Made by a program: the position numbers and the translations under genes. 64,000 nucleotides of DNA from Thermacetogenium phaeum DSM 12270 (GTDB lineage Bacteria > Bacillota > DSM-12270 > Thermacetogeniales > Thermacetogeniaceae). The notes below the pieces were generated by a model. That model did no database searches. It saw only the letters and a program-made list of their open reading frames with translations, and was not told the DNA's origin. Positions 18,329 to 27,332 of this stretch are shown piece by piece; position 1 is the first letter of the stretch; the number at the start of each line of letters is the position of its first letter. Where the stretch lies: assembly GCF_000305935.1 (NCBI RefSeq), contig NC_018870.1, positions 1,420,001 through 1,484,000 of the forward strand, given 5' to 3'.

Positions 18329-18426
18329 GAAATTAATTTTTAAAATCTATTTTCTATTTAGCCCCCTAACGAGATTGAACAGTTAGACCACAATCTGTTA
18401 CAGTTAAGTAAGGGGGTATGATTTAG

Positions 18427-18750
18427 TTGAACAGAAAACAATATTCACCAGAGATGAAAATACAGATCGTGAAAGAAACCCTGGAAACAGGCAATGCCTC
18501 GATCGTGGCCAGAAGACATGATATTGCACCCAGCCTGGTCGCCCGCTGGGCTAGGTGCTATAAAAGATACGGCACATTTTACTCGCAAAAGGAGGTACCA
18601 GGAACAAACGGCTCCTGTATTCCTCCTGATTACAAGAAGATAACAAAGGAGAATGAGCAACTAAAGAAACTGCTGGGCGAAAAAGACCTGGAAATCGCCA
18701 TTCTTCGTGATTTGTTAAAAAAAACGAACCTACCCTTCCCGATAAAATAG
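18427..18750 (+). CDS. IS3-family OrfA (HTH transposase subunit)
   Basis: 107 residues: MNRKQYSPEMKIQIVKE, GNASIVARRHDIAPSLVARW (helix-turn-helix) and a C-terminal leucine-zipper helix KENEQLKKLLGEKDLEIAILRDLLKK. This is OrfA of an IS3-family element. It starts at the TTG at 18427 with AGGGGG upstream. OrfB follows three bases later but is broken. The AAAAAAAC run at 18717-18724 is a plausible old frameshift site. Confidence 0.85.
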   Translation: MNRKQYSPEMKIQIVKETLETGNASIVARRHDIAPSLVARWARCYKRYGTFYSQKEVPGTNGSCIPPDYKKITKENEQLKKLLGEKDLEIAILRDLLKKTNLPFPIK

Positions 18751-18752
18751 CC

Positions 18753-19455
18753 GTGGCGCAAAAATGGATCTCTTTGGGATATAAAGTCTCCCTGGTTTTG
18801 CGGATTATCGGGATCAGCCGCTCCACGTATTACGCTAATTTAAAGCGCCAACCCAAACCCAGGATCTTTGCCGGCGGCCGGCCTAAATCCCATTATACCT
18901 TCACCAGCGATAACAAGGTGGTGAGCACGAACAGGTCAAAGAATGGTTGTGCGAATTAATTACCGCCGAAGGGTTTGCCTATGGATACTTAAAATTAACC
19001 CACTGCCTGCGCCGGAAGTTTCACCTGATCATTAACAAGAAAAAGGTGTACCGGCTTTGCAAGGAACTGGATATCTTAAGGCCGCAGCGGAAAATAAAGC
19101 GCAAACACCCCCGCCGGCTGGCCAGGAACCGGGTCATTACAGCTTCCAACCAGCTCTGGGAAGCCGATCTTAAATACGGCTACATTGCCGGGGAAGATAG
19201 ATTCTTTTTCATCATGCCGATCATTGACGTTTTTGACCGTTGCATTGTAGCTTACCATATCGGTTTGTCCTGTGAAGCGAAGGATGCTCGCGTCATGAGT
19301 TTACCAGCTATGCCGAAGCGTATGCAACGGTTGTCGACTTCATCCGCTTTTACAACGAAACCCGGATTCATTCAGCAACTAAATACTTACCACCGCTGGA
19401 ATGCTATCAACTGCTGAAAAACAACCAGGTAGAGTTAAAACCAGTAAAAGTTTAA
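18753..19455 (+). pseudogene. IS3-family OrfB with frameshifts and deletion of the catalytic core
   Basis: 18753-18870 gives the N-terminus (AQKWISLGYKVSLVLRIIGI, SRSTYYANLKR). A shift near 18930 continues in 18947-19310 (EGFAYGYLKLTHCLRRKF, NQLWEADLKYGYI with the first catalytic Asp, FFIMPIIDVFDR). Then the text jumps to FIRFYNETRIHSATKYLPPLECYQLL, ending at 19455. The stretch holding the second Asp and the Glu, roughly 80-100 residues, is deleted. The right end of the element may be near 19727 (GTCCAATTTCAGGGGGTCA); no matching left end was found. Confidence 0.8.
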
Positions 19456-19480
19456 CATGTTCTTTGGTGGGCCCTGGAGG

Positions 19481-19640
19481 TCTTTGGGCGGCGCCGTCAG
19501 GGAAGCCTTGACGGCCGGGGACCCCGCATAAAATGTGTTTTCCGGCGGGGCGTGCACACCTTGCCTACATGTTCCCCGGAGCCACCCCGTCGGTAGTTCC
19601 TGGCCTACCACCTGCGGGGTGGCAGTCAAGGCCGCCGCCT
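19481..19640. other. GC-rich multi-hairpin element, possible structured RNA
   Basis: Several perfect helices nest in 160 bases. GCCACCCCG (19581-19589) pairs with CGGGGTGGC (19615-19623) and encloses GGTAG/CTACC (19592-19596, 19605-19609). CCCCGC (19522-19527) pairs with GCGGGG (19545-19550). GCCTTGAC (19505-19512) pairs with GTCAAGGC (19625-19632), with GGCGGC/GCCGCC outside it (19487-19492, 19634-19639). A local alternative, GCCGTCA/TGACGGC (19493-19499, 19509-19515), excludes the long closing helix. It is not protein-coding as far as I can see, and I do not recognise a known RNA family. The strand is undecided. Confidence 0.6.
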
Positions 19641-19806
19641 TCCGATTAACCGATTAAACAATTCAATGATACTTTATGAAATAGTTAGCAACAAAGACTA
19701 ATTGTCCAATTTCAGGGGGTCAAGCCGTTTTAGTCTATTTTCGCAGAAAAAAGAGAATTAACATCCCCTGCACAACGAAGATCGGCTAAAAGACAAGTTT
19801 AAGGCC

Positions 19807-20514
19807 TTATTCTCCTTTACTGGATATTCGGTCATGCCACCAACTGTCGATATAAGCAGCCTTGGCGGCCAGCCTGTATTCGTGCAGGGCTGCGACCGGG
19901 TTTTCCTCCCTTAACAGAGCGGAACCGATAACTAAATGATTTGCCCCAGCCTCTACCACAGCCTTGACATTATCCCTGTTGATTCCACCGTCCACCTGCA
20001 GATCAGCCTGTGAGCCGGAACGGATCAGCATCTCGCGCAGTTCTCTAATCTTATGTAACATGCCAGATATGAATTCTTGTCCTCCCCACCCTGGATTTAC
20101 TGTCATGACAAGGACGAGATCGAGATCGGCTAATAGAAAATCCAATACCTGCAGGGGTGTAGCCGGATTAAGTGCAACACCTGCCCGTAACCCCGTCTTC
20201 TTGATGGTCTGAACCACTCTGTGCAGATGACGGCATGCTTCTGCATGTACGGTAATGCTGCGCGCTCCGGCGGCGGCGAAGTCATCGAAAAAGAATTCCG
20301 GATTTTCTACCATCAGATGAGCATCAAGAGGGAACTTCGTAATTTTCCTGATCGATCTGACGACGGGAGGGCCGAACGTGATGTTGGGTACAAAATGGCC
20401 GTCCATAATATCGAGGTGGAGGTCATCAGCTTTCCCTTTTTCCAGAAGTCCTATGAGATTGGGGAGGTCACAGAAGTCTGCCGACAGGATCGATGGTGCA
20501 ATCTTGATTGGCAT
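19807..20514 (-). CDS. rpe: Ribulose-phosphate 3-epimerase
   Basis: 235 residues, slightly longer than the usual 215-225 because of a C-terminal tail. TIM-barrel signatures are present: IAPSILSADF, HLDIMDGHFVPNITFGP, LDAHLMVENP, VMTVNPGWGGQEFI and VDGGIN.DN. It interconverts ribulose 5-phosphate and xylulose 5-phosphate. Its start overlaps the rsgA stop (ATGA), so the two are coupled. The order prkC-rsgA-rpe is typical of Firmicutes. Confidence 0.97.
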   Translation of the reverse strand: MPIKIAPSILSADFCDLPNLIGLLEKGKADDLHLDIMDGHFVPNITFGPPVVRSIRKITKFPLDAHLMVENPEFFFDDFAAAGARSITVHAEACRHLHRVVQTIKKTGLRAGVALNPATPLQVLDFLLADLDLVLVMTVNPGWGGQEFISGMLHKIRELREMLIRSGSQADLQVDGGINRDNVKAVVEAGANHLVIGSALLREENPVAALHEYRLAAKAAYIDSWWHDRISSKGE

Positions 20515-21389
20515 CAGTACATTCGCTCCTTATCAATTATCTCACCGAGGAATCGTTGGTAGTCCTGGTAACGTATGTTACTGATGATCCCCCTTTTTAA
20601 GGCGTTCTTCACTTCACAGTCCGGTTCATCGATATGCAGGCAATCGAGAAACCGGCATTTCCCCGCATACTCGCGGATTTCCGGGAAATAGTGGGCCAGC
20701 TCCGTTCTCTTTATGGATGGGAGTTCGAGATTGCTAAAACCCGGTGTGTCGGCAACATAACCATTGCCGATGGGAAGCAGCTGAACATATCTGGTGGTAT
20801 GCCTGCCTCTTTTAAGCTTTGGGCTGATCTCTCCTGTTGCAAGGGACAAGCCAGGATCAATGGTATTGAGGAGCGTGGACTTCCCTGCGCCCGAAGGGCC
20901 GGCCAGAACTGAGATTCTCCTCTCAGCAGCCAATGATCGATACAGCTCTGTCACCCCAATTTTTTCCAGCGCCGAAGTCAAAAGGGTCCGGTACCCAGCT
21001 TTTCGGTAGATCTCCTCCAGAGATTCCGCCTTCTCCCTTGCAACGAGGTCTACTTTATTGAAGCAGATCAGAATCTCTAATTTTTCCATCTCGCCGAGAA
21101 CCAGAGTCCTGTTGAGCAGTTTAAGGTCGGGCTCTGGTTGGGCAAGTGAAACAACCAGGATCATCTGATCAACGTTAGCCACAGGTGGACGCTGAATCGA
21201 GTTTTTTCTGGGCAGGATCGCTTCAATTAACCCCTCTTTGGAATCTATTTTGGTGAAGAGGACCCGGTCACCGACTAGCAAAGAACCGTCCCGACGGAGA
21301 CGACCGCGCCCTCGGCACCGCCAGGTCTCCTTCCCTGACCGGACAAAATAGAAGCCTCCGTACCCTTTGATTATCAAACCCTCCTCCAT
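20514..21389 (-). CDS. rsgA: Ribosome small subunit-dependent GTPase
   Basis: 291 residues. It has an N-terminal OB fold (about 1-70), then a circularly permuted GTPase: the G4 motif NKVD (near 115) precedes the P-loop GPSGAGKSTLLN (near 175) and G3 DTPGF. A C-terminal zinc site C..LDC.H..EPDC follows (near 250). It helps 30S maturation. It lies between prkC and rpe, with GGAGGT upstream of the ATG. Confidence 0.97.
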   Translation of the reverse strand: MEEGLIIKGYGGFYFVRSGKETWRCRGRGRLRRDGSLLVGDRVLFTKIDSKEGLIEAILPRKNSIQRPPVANVDQMILVVSLAQPEPDLKLLNRTLVLGEMEKLEILICFNKVDLVAREKAESLEEIYRKAGYRTLLTSALEKIGVTELYRSLAAERRISVLAGPSGAGKSTLLNTIDPGLSLATGEISPKLKRGRHTTRYVQLLPIGNGYVADTPGFSNLELPSIKRTELAHYFPEIREYAGKCRFLDCLHIDEPDCEVKNALKRGIISNIRYQDYQRFLGEIIDKERMY

Positions 21390-21407
21390 AAAACCTCCCT
21401 TTTTCCA

Positions 21408-23237
21408 TTAATCATCGATTTTATATTTATCAACCAGCTGACCCTGGAAATAGACCTCAATCTCACCTGGTGTATAAACCTCAAATGGGATCTTCACCCT
21501 GTCGCCTGCTTCGTGGATTTGCTGGTAGGCCACCCTTGTGCCTTTAGCATCTTTGATGACTACCCTTACCTCCCCGGTATTATGTACTCTGAAATCCAGG
21601 GTTTTTACTTCCGGTTCTTCAATGAGGCCGCTGCTCTGAACCACATCGACAGGATCACCTTTTCGAATCAATGTCCCCGGTTCGATACTCTGGCTTATAA
21701 TTACCCCTTGCTCATACTTTTCGCTCGGTTGCTCACGCACCTCTCCCAAAACAAGCCCAACTGCCTCCAGCGTGGCTTTAGCCTGCTCCACATTCAGCCC
21801 GATTAGCTTGGGTACGGGAATATTTCTTGGTACAGGCCCTTCGCTTACCACCAGTGTTATCAAGCTTCCTTCGGTATAGTTGCGGTCACCGGCAGGGGTC
21901 TGTCTAATTACATACCCCTCGGGAACGGTTTCACTGTGTTCCCTCGTTATTCTAACCTGGAAACCCCTGCTCTCCAGGGCAATCTTCGCCTCCCGTTCCG
22001 GTGTTCCTGTGGTTTCCGGGAGCCAAACTAAGGGTTTTCCCTTATTTACCCAAATTTGAACCAAACGGCCTTTCTTAACTTTCATGCCCGCCGCCGGTAG
22101 CTGTCGTACCACGATTCCTTCATCGCTGTCCTCTTCATAGGTTGTAAGAACCTCGGCTTCCAGCCCGGCGGCTTTCAGTTTCTGTTCGGCTTCTGCCTGG
22201 GAATATCCTACTACTTCGGGGACAGCAACAGTCTCTCCAAAATACCACTTGAAGAAGCCCCAAACAGCTCCTGCCAGAAAAATTAAAAATAATAAGACCA
22301 GAGTCCCTATTGCTGCAGGATGCAGACGGCGTTTCCTTCGCTCGATGCCGACTTGATTTTTACTCACCGGAGCCAGATAGTGAGTGCGCTCTTCTGTATA
22401 ATCTTCATAATCTTCGGAGATAAAACCATCCGATAGAGCCTTTTGCATCTCCCGTGCTGACTGAAACCGTTTCGCAGGAGACTTTGACATTGCCCGGAGG
22501 ATAATCTCCTCCAGCTCTTCGGGGATTGCCGGGTTTTCATCCCGCAATCCCGGTGGGTCCTCCTGGAGGTGCTTGAGAGCTATGGAAATCGGATTATCAC
22601 CCTGAAAGGGTACTTTTCCTGAAACTGCTTCGTAAAGAACTACTCCTAAAGAGTAAATGTCCGATTGGGGAGTAGCCTCTTCCCCCCGGGCCTGTTCTGG
22701 GGAAAAGTAATGGACCGAGCCCATCACCGTGCCCGATTGGGTTACAGTGGCGGATGGAATTGAAAGCACCCGCGCCAATCCGAAGTCTGTCACTTTCACC
22801 CGTCCGCCCGGTGTCACTAATATATTATGGGGTTTGATATCTCTGTGAATAATCCCCTTGCTGTGAGCATGCTCGAGGGCGGCACAGACCTGAACACCAA
22901 TGCTGATAGCCTCAGATGGTGGAAGGGCTCCACGCCTGCGGATCATCTCTTTAAGATTGGTTCCTTCAACATATTCCATAACCAGATAAGGCAAGCCGTC
23001 CTCTTCACCAACATCGTAAATACTAACGATATTGGGATGGGAGAGGCTCGCTACCGCTTGGGCCTCCATCTGAAAGCGGCGCACGAAATCCTTATCCTCT
23101 GCCAGCTCCTCGCGCAGGATCTTAACGGTGACAATCCTGTTGAGGACGGTACAGCGGGCTTGATAGACGTTAGCCATCCCACCGGCGCCGATTTTTGTGA
23201 TTATTTCGTATCTATTGCTGAGCATCTTTCCTTTCAT
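21408..23237 (-). CDS. prkC: Membrane Ser/Thr protein kinase with three PASTA domains
   Basis: 609 residues. The cytoplasmic kinase domain (about 10-270) has GAGGMANVYQA, the VAIK-type Lys in TVKILREE, HRDIKPHNILV, DFGLARV and SPEQARGE. A basic juxtamembrane region and one transmembrane helix (about 310-335) follow. Three PASTA repeats (about 345-410, 411-478, 480-548) and a beta-rich end lie outside and should bind muropeptide or lipid II. In Firmicutes this kinase controls spore germination and wall growth. The usual PP2C phosphatase gene is absent from this cluster. Confidence 0.97.
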   Translation of the reverse strand: MKGKMLSNRYEIITKIGAGGMANVYQARCTVLNRIVTVKILREELAEDKDFVRRFQMEAQAVASLSHPNIVSIYDVGEEDGLPYLVMEYVEGTNLKEMIRRRGALPPSEAISIGVQVCAALEHAHSKGIIHRDIKPHNILVTPGGRVKVTDFGLARVLSIPSATVTQSGTVMGSVHYFSPEQARGEEATPQSDIYSLGVVLYEAVSGKVPFQGDNPISIALKHLQEDPPGLRDENPAIPEELEEIILRAMSKSPAKRFQSAREMQKALSDGFISEDYEDYTEERTHYLAPVSKNQVGIERRKRRLHPAAIGTLVLLFLIFLAGAVWGFFKWYFGETVAVPEVVGYSQAEAEQKLKAAGLEAEVLTTYEEDSDEGIVVRQLPAAGMKVKKGRLVQIWVNKGKPLVWLPETTGTPEREAKIALESRGFQVRITREHSETVPEGYVIRQTPAGDRNYTEGSLITLVVSEGPVPRNIPVPKLIGLNVEQAKATLEAVGLVLGEVREQPSEKYEQGVIISQSIEPGTLIRKGDPVDVVQSSGLIEEPEVKTLDFRVHNTGEVRVVIKDAKGTRVAYQQIHEAGDRVKIPFEVYTPGEIEVYFQGQLVDKYKIDD

Positions 23238-23244
23238 AAAATCC

Positions 23245-24642
23245 TTAATCTCCCTGTGACAGGGCTAATGTTATCAATTCTCTGGCTATCGGTGCAGCAA
23301 CCCTACCGCCCTGTCCTCCGTGTTCTACAACCACACAAACAGCCACACTCGGCCTGTATGCCGGAGCAAAGGCCACGAACCAGGCATGAGGGGAACCTGC
23401 AGGATTTTCTGCCGAACCGGTTTTACCAGCCACCTCAATGCCGGGAATGGCTGCAGCAGATCCAGTTCCGTGCTTCACAACCTCAAGCATTCCTTCCTGC
23501 ACAGCCAGGGCTACTTCCGCAGAGGCTGTTACCCTGAGCAGGCTGGGCTTCTGTGACCAAAGCACCTTCCCGTCCGGGGAACGGATTTTCTGGACGAGAT
23601 ATGGCCTCATCATTATTCCGTTGTGACCTAGAGATCCTGCCACGAGGGCCATAAACAGCGGACTTACTGCGATCCCTCCCTGGCCTATGGCTGCTTCCGC
23701 CAGTCCGTTGGGGCACTGCAGGGTGCTGCGCGGGAGTGGAATCGTTGTTGTTGGAATGTCAAAAGGTATCTTTTTTCCCCAGCCAAAAGATTCCAAACCT
23801 CTGATGAAGTCATCCGTCCCTAATCTCAGCCCCAGCTCAGCGAAATAACTGTTACAGGAAACCGCCAGGGCGTCGTTGAGATCCACACTCCCATGTGCCT
23901 GCAGGTCCTTTAAAACCCTTCCCTGGATTGTAATCTCACCGCGGCAGTTATAAATTACCTCATCCAGCTGGGGATATTTCTTCAATCCGAGAGCAGCAGT
24001 GACGATCTTCATTGTTGATCCCGGCGGATAAAGCCCTTGCGTGGCTCTGTTCAGCAAAGGGCGCCTGGCATCATTTTTGATCGCCTCCCATTGCTTCTCT
24101 AGATAATCGGGATTGGAGTTAAATCCCGGAGTGCTCACCATGGCCAGAATTTCACCGCTTCTGGGATCAAGTGCTACTGCCGCGCCTGTGTAAGGGGCAA
24201 GCAGTTCCCATGCCCTTTCCTGGAGGTGGTGGTCGATCGTGAGGTAAATGTCATTACCCTGATGCGAACGCAGTCCCCAACGCACCTCCAGCGCTTGGCG
24301 AAAGGAACCTCTGAGGCCCAGCAGTTCTTCATCATAGGCGGCCTCCAGCCCGGTTTTACCCAAAGTTCTGGAAACATAACCGATCAGGTGCGAATAGGCC
24401 TGCGGGTAGAGATACCTTCTTCTTAATTGATCTCCATCCGGAACGCTTTCCGCTAATTTTTCTCCATCTCGGGCAAAAATTCCTCCCCGTACTACACGAT
24501 TTTCGACGATCCAGGGTCGAGGATTGGCACTATGGCTGTTAAGGGATGGCCCCTGGATCAAAGTGATAAAAACCATATAACCGCCATAGATGAGAAAACA
24601 AATGGCAATAATAACCATGATCTTTTTTATGGAATCATTCAT
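23245..24642 (-). CDS. Class B penicillin-binding protein (PbpA/FtsI-like transpeptidase)
   Basis: 465 residues, short like the actinobacterial PbpA. There is one N-terminal transmembrane helix (about 7-29), a small dimerisation region, and a transpeptidase with S209-T-M-K212, S262-C-N264 and K407-T-G. It cross-links peptidoglycan, presumably with the SEDS glycosyltransferase encoded upstream. The start has AGGAG. The 199-base gap before it is unusual in this tight cluster. That gap holds only a possible 14-codon frame (TTG 24806 to stop 24762) with a strong AGGAGG site. Confidence 0.93.
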   Translation of the reverse strand: MNDSIKKIMVIIAICFLIYGGYMVFITLIQGPSLNSHSANPRPWIVENRVVRGGIFARDGEKLAESVPDGDQLRRRYLYPQAYSHLIGYVSRTLGKTGLEAAYDEELLGLRGSFRQALEVRWGLRSHQGNDIYLTIDHHLQERAWELLAPYTGAAVALDPRSGEILAMVSTPGFNSNPDYLEKQWEAIKNDARRPLLNRATQGLYPPGSTMKIVTAALGLKKYPQLDEVIYNCRGEITIQGRVLKDLQAHGSVDLNDALAVSCNSYFAELGLRLGTDDFIRGLESFGWGKKIPFDIPTTTIPLPRSTLQCPNGLAEAAIGQGGIAVSPLFMALVAGSLGHNGIMMRPYLVQKIRSPDGKVLWSQKPSLLRVTASAEVALAVQEGMLEVVKHGTGSAAAIPGIEVAGKTGSAENPAGSPHAWFVAFAPAYRPSVAVCVVVEHGGQGGRVAAPIARELITLALSQGD

Positions 24643-24841
24643 ACATCACCGCTCCTGAAAAGCGTTTCTTGCACAAGGACATTCCGGCAGGACCACCGGT
24701 TATCCCTTTTATGGCCACTGTCTCGCCAGTCACCGGACATTAGCAACAGGCCCTAACCCTTTTAGCGCAAAAGCAACACACCAGGATGTTGCAGCGTTTT
24801 TTTCAAGGATAGCCTCCTATATTCCTTACTCCTGCACCACA

Positions 24842-26548
24842 CTAATGTTCTCCCGGCGCCATTCGAGAAGGAGAAGCACTCCTTTCTTGGCTCGCCTCTC
24901 TCTCCGAAGCGATCCTGGCCAGCATACCAACCAGGAAGCAATTAGAAATAAAGGAGCTTCCTCCGTAGCTCAAAAAGGGGAGGGGAATCCCCGTCAAAGG
25001 TATTATTTTGGTCACCCCCCCGATTATGATCAAGGCCTGCATGGCTAACAAAGAACTAAAACCGAAGGCCAACAGGCTTCCAAAAACATCAGGGGTATTG
25101 AGGGAAAGGCTGAGCCCTCGCCAGACCAGAACAAAATAGATACCGATGACGCTTAAGGTGCCCAACAGACCCAACTCCTCCCCTATCAGGGAGAAGATAA
25201 AATCGGTATGAACTGCCGGTATCAGTTCAGGGAAACCGCTTCCCAAACCCAAACCAAAGATCCCACCGCTCGCCAAGGCGAAAAGGGATTGGATGATTTG
25301 GTAACCCCCGCTATCGGCCTTGGTCCAGGGATTAAGGAAGATATCTATTCTCTCCTGTACATGAGGAAAGGAATGATACATGACAAAAGCACTTGCTATA
25401 AAAAGAAATAACCCCAGCATCAGAAAAGATAGTCGCCCTGTAGCAACGTAAACCATTAACAGAAAGACGATGTAGAAGAGCAAGGCCATCCCCAGGTCCC
25501 TTTGAAAAACCAGCAGTAGCATAGCCAGTCCACAGGCAGCAAGAAGCGGTCCTAAATAGGGCCAGTCCGGCACATAGAAGCGCCCCACCTTTTTCGTGCC
25601 CTGTTTGAGAATTTCCTTGTTTTCGTCGAGGTAACCGGCCAGAAAAATAACCATCAGGATCTTTGCAAATTCTGAAGGTTGAAAGCGAAATGAACCGAGG
25701 GCCAGCCAGCTGCGCGCCCCTCCTGCCTCGGTGCCGAAAAAAATTGTCATTACCAGAAAGAAGATACTGGTCAGCATAAAAAGGTATTTGAAGTTATGGA
25801 GGTGTCTGTATTCTGTTAAGATCAACTGAACCAGCCAGAAAAGGACAATACCGGCGATTGCCCAGCAACTCTGTCGCATACCGTAATAAGGGTTGGTTCT
25901 GTAAATAAATATAATTCCCAGGGCAATCAGGACACCGGTTAGATAAACGAGCAGGGGATCGCTCCTTAATTTTTTCTCGGCAACCAGGGTACTGATAGTA
26001 AGAATAATGACCAATACCAGCCAGAGGACAAGGTCCTGTGGTCGCAGTAGGTGTTCCCGGTACAGTTCCGGCGCTCCGGCAGCCAGAATCAGCCCCGGGA
26101 AAAAGGGCAAAAGGGAGCAACACCCTTTTTTCTTTTCGGCAGCAACCTCTAGAGTGAGAGTAACCCTTCCTACCTGCAGGTGAGCTCCAGGCTTGAGAGG
26201 TTTCGTGTCGGTCAGTCGCTGACCGTTGAGGATGGTCCCGTTGGTGCTCCCCAGATCCGTAATGTAATAGCGGCCGCCTTGGTAGAATACTCTGGCGTGC
26301 CTGCCGGAAACATAGGGATCTGAGATAACCACCGAACAACGCTCACTCCTGCCCAGGATCGTTTCCCGTCCTAAAATCCATCTCTTTCCCCGCCTGATCC
26401 CGGGAATCTCCGAATTTACTACAACCAGAGATGTTGTCTGACTCCGGTCGGGGATCCTTCTAACTACATGCACCCTGATTAAACAGAAAACAAAGAAAAG
26501 GAGGAGAAGCAGCACCAGATACTTCTGGACCAGAACCAGCCAGAACAC
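24842..26548 (-). CDS. FHA domain fused to FtsW/RodA-type SEDS glycosyltransferase
   Basis: 568 residues in one uninterrupted frame from a GTG start with AGGAGG 7 bases upstream. An N-terminal membrane helix (about 5-27) is followed by an FHA domain (about 55-135) with phosphothreonine-binding residues GRS (66-68), SGRHA (81-85) and STNG (101-104). A linker of about 10 residues leads into a complete SEDS protein with about 10 helices, including GGARSWLALGSFRFQPSE, LVFQRDLGMALLF, LGLGSGFPELIPAVHTDFIF and PLTGIPLPFLSYGGSS. SEDS proteins polymerise lipid II. Relatives normally encode the FHA and FtsW parts separately. Confidence 0.9.
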   Translation of the reverse strand: MFWLVLVQKYLVLLLLLFFVFCLIRVHVVRRIPDRSQTTSLVVVNSEIPGIRRGKRWILGRETILGRSERCSVVISDPYVSGRHARVFYQGGRYYITDLGSTNGTILNGQRLTDTKPLKPGAHLQVGRVTLTLEVAAEKKKGCCSLLPFFPGLILAAGAPELYREHLLRPQDLVLWLVLVIILTISTLVAEKKLRSDPLLVYLTGVLIALGIIFIYRTNPYYGMRQSCWAIAGIVLFWLVQLILTEYRHLHNFKYLFMLTSIFFLVMTIFFGTEAGGARSWLALGSFRFQPSEFAKILMVIFLAGYLDENKEILKQGTKKVGRFYVPDWPYLGPLLAACGLAMLLLVFQRDLGMALLFYIVFLLMVYVATGRLSFLMLGLFLFIASAFVMYHSFPHVQERIDIFLNPWTKADSGGYQIIQSLFALASGGIFGLGLGSGFPELIPAVHTDFIFSLIGEELGLLGTLSVIGIYFVLVWRGLSLSLNTPDVFGSLLAFGFSSLLAMQALIIIGGVTKIIPLTGIPLPFLSYGGSSFISNCFLVGMLARIASEREASQERSASPSRMAPGEH

Positions 26549-26551
26549 AAT

Positions 26552-27328
26552 TTAAACCTCCTCAATCTGAAGCAGGTTCTCGCCGATCAAGAATTGATCC
26601 CCCGGCAGCAGGCGCTGTTGCTCTATGCGCACTCCGTTGATAAAGGTGCCATTGCGGCTTCCCAGGTCAACAAGATAAAGCTCCCCTCCCCGCCATTCAA
26701 GCAGGGCGTGTTCCCGGGAAGCGTTAATATCCGAAAGCACCAGGTGGTTGGTACCCTTGCGTCCGATATAGAAGCGTTCCTCCCCCTGCAGGTTGATCCG
26801 CTTCCCCTGGTCGGGCCCGCTCACCACCAGGAGGTCCAGCCTAACTCTGTTCCTGTTTTTCCTCTCGTTTTTATCAAAAATCAATGTTTGATCGATTGCC
26901 GGTTGATCTGGGGGTTCGTCTTCCGCTTTGATAGAATCAATTAGAGGGTAAGAGGCTTTTTCTTCCGACTTGGCAAAGGCCGAGCTTATTGCAATCTCTC
27001 CACTTTCCAGGGTATCATCTTCCGTAAATGTTATCTGCGGCCTACCGATTAAGGTATAAGCCTTCTCTGCCGCTTTATTTTTAATGTAATCGGCAAGTTC
27101 CCTGCTAAGAGCCTCCTGGAGCGGCGCGCTCTTTACGAAATCATCTTTTCCCAAGCTTACCGTAAATACATTTGGGGCATAAACACGGGATACACTCACC
27201 CGCCTTTGGGCTACCATCTCTCGTACCAGGGCTCGGGCAATCTCCACAGGCTGCAGGGAGCGCTTGCCCTTGCGAAAAATGCCTTCCCAGAATTTTGAAA
27301 TCATCCTTTCCAGATCTTCCAGGCCCAC
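26552..27328 (-). CDS. FhaA-like protein (DUF3662 + FHA)
   Basis: 258 residues from a GTG start. Residues about 1-115 are the DUF3662 domain of FhaA (FWEGIFRKGKRSLQPVEIARAL, VYAPNVFTVSL). An acidic linker follows, then an FHA domain (about 170-258) with YIGRK, INASREHA and SRNGTFING. In actinobacteria FhaA binds phosphorylated MviN and regulates wall synthesis; the same role is inferred here from the neighbouring kinase, SEDS protein and PBP. The gap to the FHA-SEDS gene is 3 bases. Confidence 0.92.
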   Translation of the reverse strand: MGLEDLERMISKFWEGIFRKGKRSLQPVEIARALVREMVAQRRVSVSRVYAPNVFTVSLGKDDFVKSAPLQEALSRELADYIKNKAAEKAYTLIGRPQITFTEDDTLESGEIAISSAFAKSEEKASYPLIDSIKAEDEPPDQPAIDQTLIFDKNERKNRNRVRLDLLVVSGPDQGKRINLQGEERFYIGRKGTNHLVLSDINASREHALLEWRGGELYLVDLGSRNGTFINGVRIEQQRLLPGDQFLIGENLLQIEEV

Positions 27329-27332
27329 GGTC

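Noticed and set aside
19435-19629. 64-codon minus frame in the structured element
   Set aside because: Its Pro/Gly-rich text follows from the hairpin arms, and there is no ribosome binding site.
26120-26140. Slippery frameshift making both FHA-only and FHA-SEDS products
   Set aside because: An A-rich run is present, but the AAAAAAG heptamer is not in the register needed for -1 slippage and the zero frame already gives the fusion.
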